This document shows positions 59,611 to 64,000 of a stretch of DNA of 64,000 bases, one piece after another. This stretch comes from Halicephalobus mephisto. Its lineage: Eukaryota; Nematoda; Chromadorea; Rhabditida; Panagrolaimidae. Every line of letters starts with the position of its first letter. Position 1 is the first letter of the stretch. The translations under genes and the position numbers were made by a program. The stretch is from the NCBI GenBank assembly GCA_009193035.1, contig SWDT01000453.1, positions 62,001 to 126,000 on the forward strand, given 5' to 3'. A model generated the notes under the pieces. That model was given only the letters and a program-made list of their open reading frames with translations. It was not told the DNA's origin and did not search any database.

Positions 59611-62600
59611 ATGGAAAAAATTAAATTTTTTATTTTTATTTTTTTAAAATTAACGATGGCGATGATGCCGATGGAAGTCGTCAAAAATCAAGTTTCAAGT
59701 ATTGCGAAACTCGACAAAGAAATCCTCCTGGAAAGATACAGTATGAAAAACGAATTTCCGACTTTGGAAAATTTCCTGGAGAAAAATTCTCCAGATGTCC
59801 TGAACACTTCCAAACCTCTCTCGACCTACTGTGCCTTCGATTTGTCACAGTACTTTGAAACTTTCAAAGCACTAACAGCAAAAAACAAAACTGAATTTTC
59901 AAACACTTTCATCGAAAGTAAGTTTTTTAATTTTTATACAAAATTAAATCCAAAAATTTTATTAAAAATAGATTTTTTATAAAATTAAATCCAAAAATTT
60001 TATTAAAAATAGATTTTTTTATAAAATTGAATCCAAAAACTATTAAAAATCGATTTTTTTATAAAATTAAATCCAAAAATTTTGAAAAAAACCGATTTTT
60101 TATAAAATTAAATCCAAAAATTTTGTAAAAATTCGATTTTTTATAAAATTAAATCCAAAAATTTGTAAGAAATTCGGTTTTTTTATAAAATTGAATTCAA
60201 ACATTTTGAAAAAAATAGATTTTTTATAAAATTAAATCCAAAAATTTGTAAAAAATTCGGTTTTTTTATAAAATTGAATCCAAAAATTTTATTAAAAATT
60301 GATTTTTTTATAAAATTTAATCCAAAAACTATTAAAAATCGATTTTTTTATAAAACTAAATTCAAAAATTTGTAAAAAATCGATTTTTAAAGGATACTGT
60401 AGGAATAATTGTAATTTTAGAAACTATAGGATAGTCGTGAGGCTTCTGGTCCACGTAGAGATCAGAAATAAGTAAAAATTGATTCATTGGACCCGGAAGC
60501 ACGGGATACAATATAATTCGAACAACAATTTCGCAATATTTTCAAATTTCTTCCATCGGCCCTCAGGGTATTTCCCTTCGGGACCATCGCTGTACGGACT
60601 TGCGCTCAGATGGATAATAAACGATCCAACAAAACATTCATAAGTACTTCGATATGTAGCTGCCAACCTTAGGAAGAAAATTGGGGGTTCTGTACTCTAT
60701 GTAAAAAACATAATTTTGGTCTTGTAACAATTGCGAAATATGACATTTTTCATGAATATTTGACATTTATCACGAAAATAGTAACTTAATAGTGACGATT
60801 CCTATTTGTTACTGTACTAAAAGTAACTTTTTTGCGTGCAGAGATTTGGGATAGTGTCTATTTGTGACTCAAATCAAGACTTCCTAGTCACTATCCAAAA
60901 GTCGTTGGAGCTGTCAAAATCACTATCTATAAACAACTTCTTCCACAAAAAACATAGTTTTTGGTCTCGTGACAATTGTGACGAAAATTAAAACTTAATA
61001 GTGACGATTCCTATTTGTTACTGTACAAAAAGTAACTTTTTTGCGTGCAGAGATTTGGGATAGTGTCTATTTTTGGCTCAAATCAGAGGTTTCTAGTCAC
61101 TATCCAAAAGTCATTACAGCTGTCAAAATCACTATCCAAAAATAATTTCTTCCACAAAAAACATAATTTTTGGTCTCGTGACAATTGTGACGAAAATTAA
61201 AACTTAATAGTGACGATTCCTATTTGTTACTTTATTGAATTCCAAAATTTCACGTCGGGACCATTTCTTGAAAAAAATTCATATATCGATTTTTAAACAT
61301 GATTATGAAATCCTAAAATTACGAAATAACTCCTAAAACGAAATTTTAGGCTACTTTGGTTTCTAAAAAGTTCAAAAACTTCACGTCGGGACCATTTCGT
61401 AACAATTTTCAATTTAAAAAAATCCAAAAAATTCGTCTTATTTCGTAATAATATTAATTTTTCGATTTTTGTAATAATTTTAAAAATTTTATATATCGAA
61501 CTTAAATTTTTTTTTCTATATTGTTTAACTGCAAAAATTCCACTATTATCGCTTGATAAGTTACTTCCTTTTGATAACGACCATAAATCAAGATTTTCAG
61601 TCCTCGATTCGACGGGGAAGCCAGGTCCGGGAATCCTCCGCGGACACAAGAACATGTACGGTCTTTATCACCAATGTGTCAACATAAACTACGATTTTGG
61701 AAACCACAAATTTACCGGAAACTACATAACGTAAGTTTTTGATATATGAATTTTAAAAAATAACAAGTTTCAGATTGTTTTTCGCCTTAGGGAATGCGAC
61801 CGCTAATCCCGGGCTCTGTGCCCCCACGGCTTCTACTTCCTTGTCCATCGATTTGTGTCTTCCGGACTCTTGTGGGACTCAGGATTTGGAAATTTTCCTC
61901 CCGGTTCTGGCTAATCCTTCCTACTGTAGCTTCACGGATATCAGAACTCAGGACCGTGGAAGCGTCGCCGGAACTTACATAACCACAGTCATCATGTGCT
62001 TCTGTTTTGCCTTAGGCATTACTGCTTCTATTTACGACTACTACATCTTGCCATTGCACAAGGATCGCCCATATACGAAAAGTAAGTGTTATTATTTAAA
62101 ATCAGCAAATTTTATGGTTAAAAAGTGATTTGTAATTTTTCGCATTTTTTGAATTCCCGCGCAGACGGTGCGAGTCGTGTGGAAGTGGAAAAATGGTAAA
62201 ACTGGTAACTTGTTGAAATGACTCGCGCTGTCTTCCGCTCGCTCTCTCTTCTTTTTACCTAAATTTGAAAAACCAAAATAACTCCATAAAAACTTTGATT
62301 TTTCTGAATTTTTATAATTTTTGAATTCCCGCGCAGACAATGCCAGTTATATAAAAATAAAAACTGACAAACCATTAAGGAAATCGACTATTTTTTTCAA
62401 TTCTAAAAACTTTCCCTCAAGACGATTTCACGAAACCTTCATTTTTTATAGTAATATGATTTTAAAAAATATCTGAAATCACGGGTTTTAGAAATTTATA
62501 ACAAGTTTGCAATATTCGTTTTGGGACAATTTCGTAAAAAGGATTTTTGGTTTTTATGACGTCAGTTTCATACATGATTCCAGGTTTCCCGATGAAAGCA

Positions 62601-64000
62601 TGGAGAGCGTTTTCTCTGTACACCAATATCGTCGAAATTTTCAACACGAAAGGATCCAACAAACCAGGGAACATCGGTCCTTTGCACTGCATGAGGTTTT
62701 TCTCGATGATGTGGGTTATCTCGGGTCACGCCATCGGGTTCTTCATGGCCTTCGCCGAGAATCCTCTGGATGTCCTCGACATCACGTATGATTGGGGCAC
62801 TCAGATCGTGGTCAGTGCTTACTTCGCTGTGGACACTTTCTTCTGGCAAGGGGGATTATTGCTGAGCTATATCTGGTTCAAAAAGTACAATCAAAACAAG
62901 AAACAATCCATGTCCGCATTTAATTGGGTCATGTTTTATGTCCATCGAATTGTCAGATTATCTCCTCCATACTATATCCTGATCGCTTTTTACACTTGGA
63001 TTTTCACCAGAAAATGGACTTCCGGAATGGTCCCGTACAACCATGGACCGCTGGACACCTACTGCGACAACAACTGGTGGATCGACTTTGTTTATTTAAA
63101 TAATTTTATTCATTACGACAAACAGGTAATTTTAATCTTTTTTCACACATGAAGTTCGTCAAAAAAACAAAAGCTCAAAGAATCAAAAACGGGAAAAATC
63201 AAAAACGAAGAAATAATTATTAAATATCCTCGTGCAAATTAACTTTGGTAAATTATCCATAGGTACTGTGGAGTCACTTGTAACTACACAAAAAAACGTG
63301 ACTGTTGGTCCTGTAGCAATTGTGAAATGCGACGATTTCCATTTTTTACTGTACTAAAAGTAACTTTTTTGCGTGCAGAGATTTGGGATAGTGTCTATTT
63401 TTGACTCAAATCAGAAGTTTCTAGTCACTATCCAAAAGTCGTTGGAGCTGTCAAAATCACTATCCAAAAATAATTTCTTGCACAAAAAACATAATTTGTG
63501 GTCTCGTAACAATTGTGACGAAAATTAAAACTTAATAGTGACGATTCCTATTTGTTACTGTACAAAAAGTAACTTTTTTGCGTGCAGAGATTTGGGATAG
63601 TGTCTATTTTTGGCTCAAATCAGAGGTTTCTAGTCACTATCCAAAAGTCATTACAGCTGTCAAAATCACTATCCATAAACAACTTCTTCCACAAAAAACA
63701 TAGTTTTTGGTCTCGTGACAATTGTGACGAAAATTAAAACTTAATAGTGACGATTCCTATTTGTTACTCTACTAAAAATTACGCGCTTTTTACACATTTG
63801 CATTAAAGTCCCAATATTATATGGACTACAGTATCCTATATGAATACATCTCAAGATACTGTACATTGACAATTTTCGATTTATAGAAAAAGTAATATTT
63901 TTCATTTCAGTGTTATCTGGTCTCCTGGTATCTGTCTACAGACTTACAGATGTACATATTTGCGCCGTTGATTCTGATCCCCTTCACCTTCGGTCCGCTG
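59611..64000 (+). CDS. NRF-6-family membrane acyltransferase (acyltransferase-3 type), 5' part
   Basis: Multi-pass membrane protein of the nematode NRF-6/NDG-4 type, a family tied to lipid uptake/transport and fluoxetine response. Exons in the window: 59611-59917, 61601-61730, 61774-62081, 62584-63125, 63911 to the edge (continues); 459 codons so far, in frame. A signal peptide (MEKIKFFIFIFLKLTMAMMP) leads an extracellular NRF domain with YGLYHQCVNINYDFG and paired cysteines (GLCAPTASTSLSIDLCLPDS). A TM segment follows (YITTVIMCFCFALGITASIYDY). The acyltransferase-3 region begins at IGPLHCMRFFSMMWVISGHA with the catalytic-type His, then VVSAYFAVDTFFWQGGLLLS, VMFYVHRIVRLSPPYYILIA and LVSWYLSTDLQMYIFAPLIL. 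Long introns host repeats. Substrate unknown. Confidence 0.92.
59935..60390. repeat. Short tandem array in intron 1 of the NRF-6-like gene
   Basis: TTTTTATAAAATTAAATCCA, AAAATTTT plus GTAAAAAATTCGATT recurs about ten times with 35- to 60-bp spacing. Confidence 0.85.
60440..60690. repeat. Dispersed repeat, inverted relative to 52745-52960
   Basis: CAGGGTATTTCCCTTCGGGA and AATAAACGATCCAACAA are the reverse complement of stretches at 52758-52830. The GC content is higher than the surrounding intron. Confidence 0.5.
60711..61240 (+). mobile_element. Copy of the 209-bp-repeat element in intron 1 of the NRF-6-like gene
   Basis: GCGTGCAGAGATTTGGGATA occurs at 60834 and 61043, exactly 209 bp apart. 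Each unit contains TCAAATCAGAGGTTTCTAGTC (or a variant), ATCCAAAAGTCATTACAGCT and ACTTAATAGTGACGATTCCT. The right end seems truncated near 61237. Confidence 0.75.
61241..61600. other. End of intron 1 of the NRF-6-like gene
   Basis: Two loose copies of AAAATTTCACGTCGGGACCATTTC (61250 and 61375) in AT-rich sequence. Then a splice acceptor GATTTTCAG at 61592-61600. Confidence 0.5.
62140..62350 (-). repeat. Inverted copy of the CGCGAGTC repeat in intron 3 of the NRF-6-like gene
   Basis: It starts GAATTCCCGCGCAGACGGTG and ends with the same words (GAATTCCCGCGCAGACAATG). Nearly identical, in reverse orientation, to 56876-57065 in the ground-like gene. Confidence 0.85.
63290..63790 (+). mobile_element. 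Copy of the 209-bp-repeat element in intron 4 of the NRF-6-like gene
   Basis: The left end ACACAAAAAAACGTGACTGT and the right end TAAAAATTACGCGCTTTTTA (to about 63791) are roughly inverted. GCGTGCAGAGATTTGGGATA occurs at 63371 and 63580, again exactly 209 bp apart. Sequence identity with the 60.7-kb copy is very high. Confidence 0.8.

Overview
The window looks like nuclear DNA from a free-living rhabditid nematode, probably Caenorhabditis-like. I infer this from the gene content (two srg-type chemoreceptors, a TWK two-pore potassium channel, SNAP-25/ric-4 with alternative N-termini, a ground-like protein, an NRF-6-type acyltransferase, a YG-rich secreted peptide), from short U-rich introns ending in TTTCAG, from splice-acceptor sequence directly before several start codons (as expected for spliced-leader trans-splicing), and from TTAGGC-type telomere motifs in a minisatellite. 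Non-coding DNA is extremely AT-rich, and exons stand out as GC-richer islands. All CDS models below were built by hand from the sequence by joining reading frames at GT-AG (one GC-AG) junctions. Coordinates of multi-exon genes span first to last coding base, and exon limits are given in the evidence.

Layout. 1-6,560: a tandem duplication carrying two intact six-exon 7TM chemoreceptor genes on the minus strand, with a tRNA-headed SINE-like element at the left edge, a MITE in one intron and a dispersed repeat between the copies. 8.6-14.9 kb: a housekeeping block with UTP11 (minus) divergent from CLASRP (plus), and mitochondrial ribosomal protein S11 114 bp downstream of CLASRP behind a trans-splice-type acceptor, a likely operon. 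14.9-21.5 kb: a 748-aa TWK channel (minus) whose first pore reads TTIGDA instead of TTIGYG. 23.2-23.6 kb: a 53-bp minisatellite built from telomere-like motifs. 23.8-29.2 kb: SNAP-25 (minus) with two first exons. 29.4-35.0 kb: mostly simple sequence and tandem arrays with a few orphan exon-like islands. 35.1-41.6 kb: RBX1, PUS7 and a short-chain dehydrogenase, all minus; the last two may share an operon. 41.8-46 kb: SINE-like and repeat-rich DNA. 46.1-52.5 kb: two small secreted-peptide genes among tandem arrays. 54.6-57.7 kb: KRR1 (plus) and a ground-like gene (minus). 59.6-64.0 kb: the 5' part of an NRF-6-family acyltransferase that runs off the window.

Functional themes. Three genes act in ribosome production (UTP11, KRR1, MRPS11), one in RNA modification (PUS7), one in splicing (CLASRP) and one in ubiquitylation (RBX1). 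The rest are sensory, neuronal or secreted proteins. The most unusual non-genic content is a family of elements with inverted-repeat-like ends that carry different numbers of an internal 209-bp repeat (three clear loci plus one old copy), a dispersed repeat that contains a stretch resembling the SL1 spliced leader, and many local tandem arrays that share a C-A-C-G-A-A-A-A-T-T-like core.
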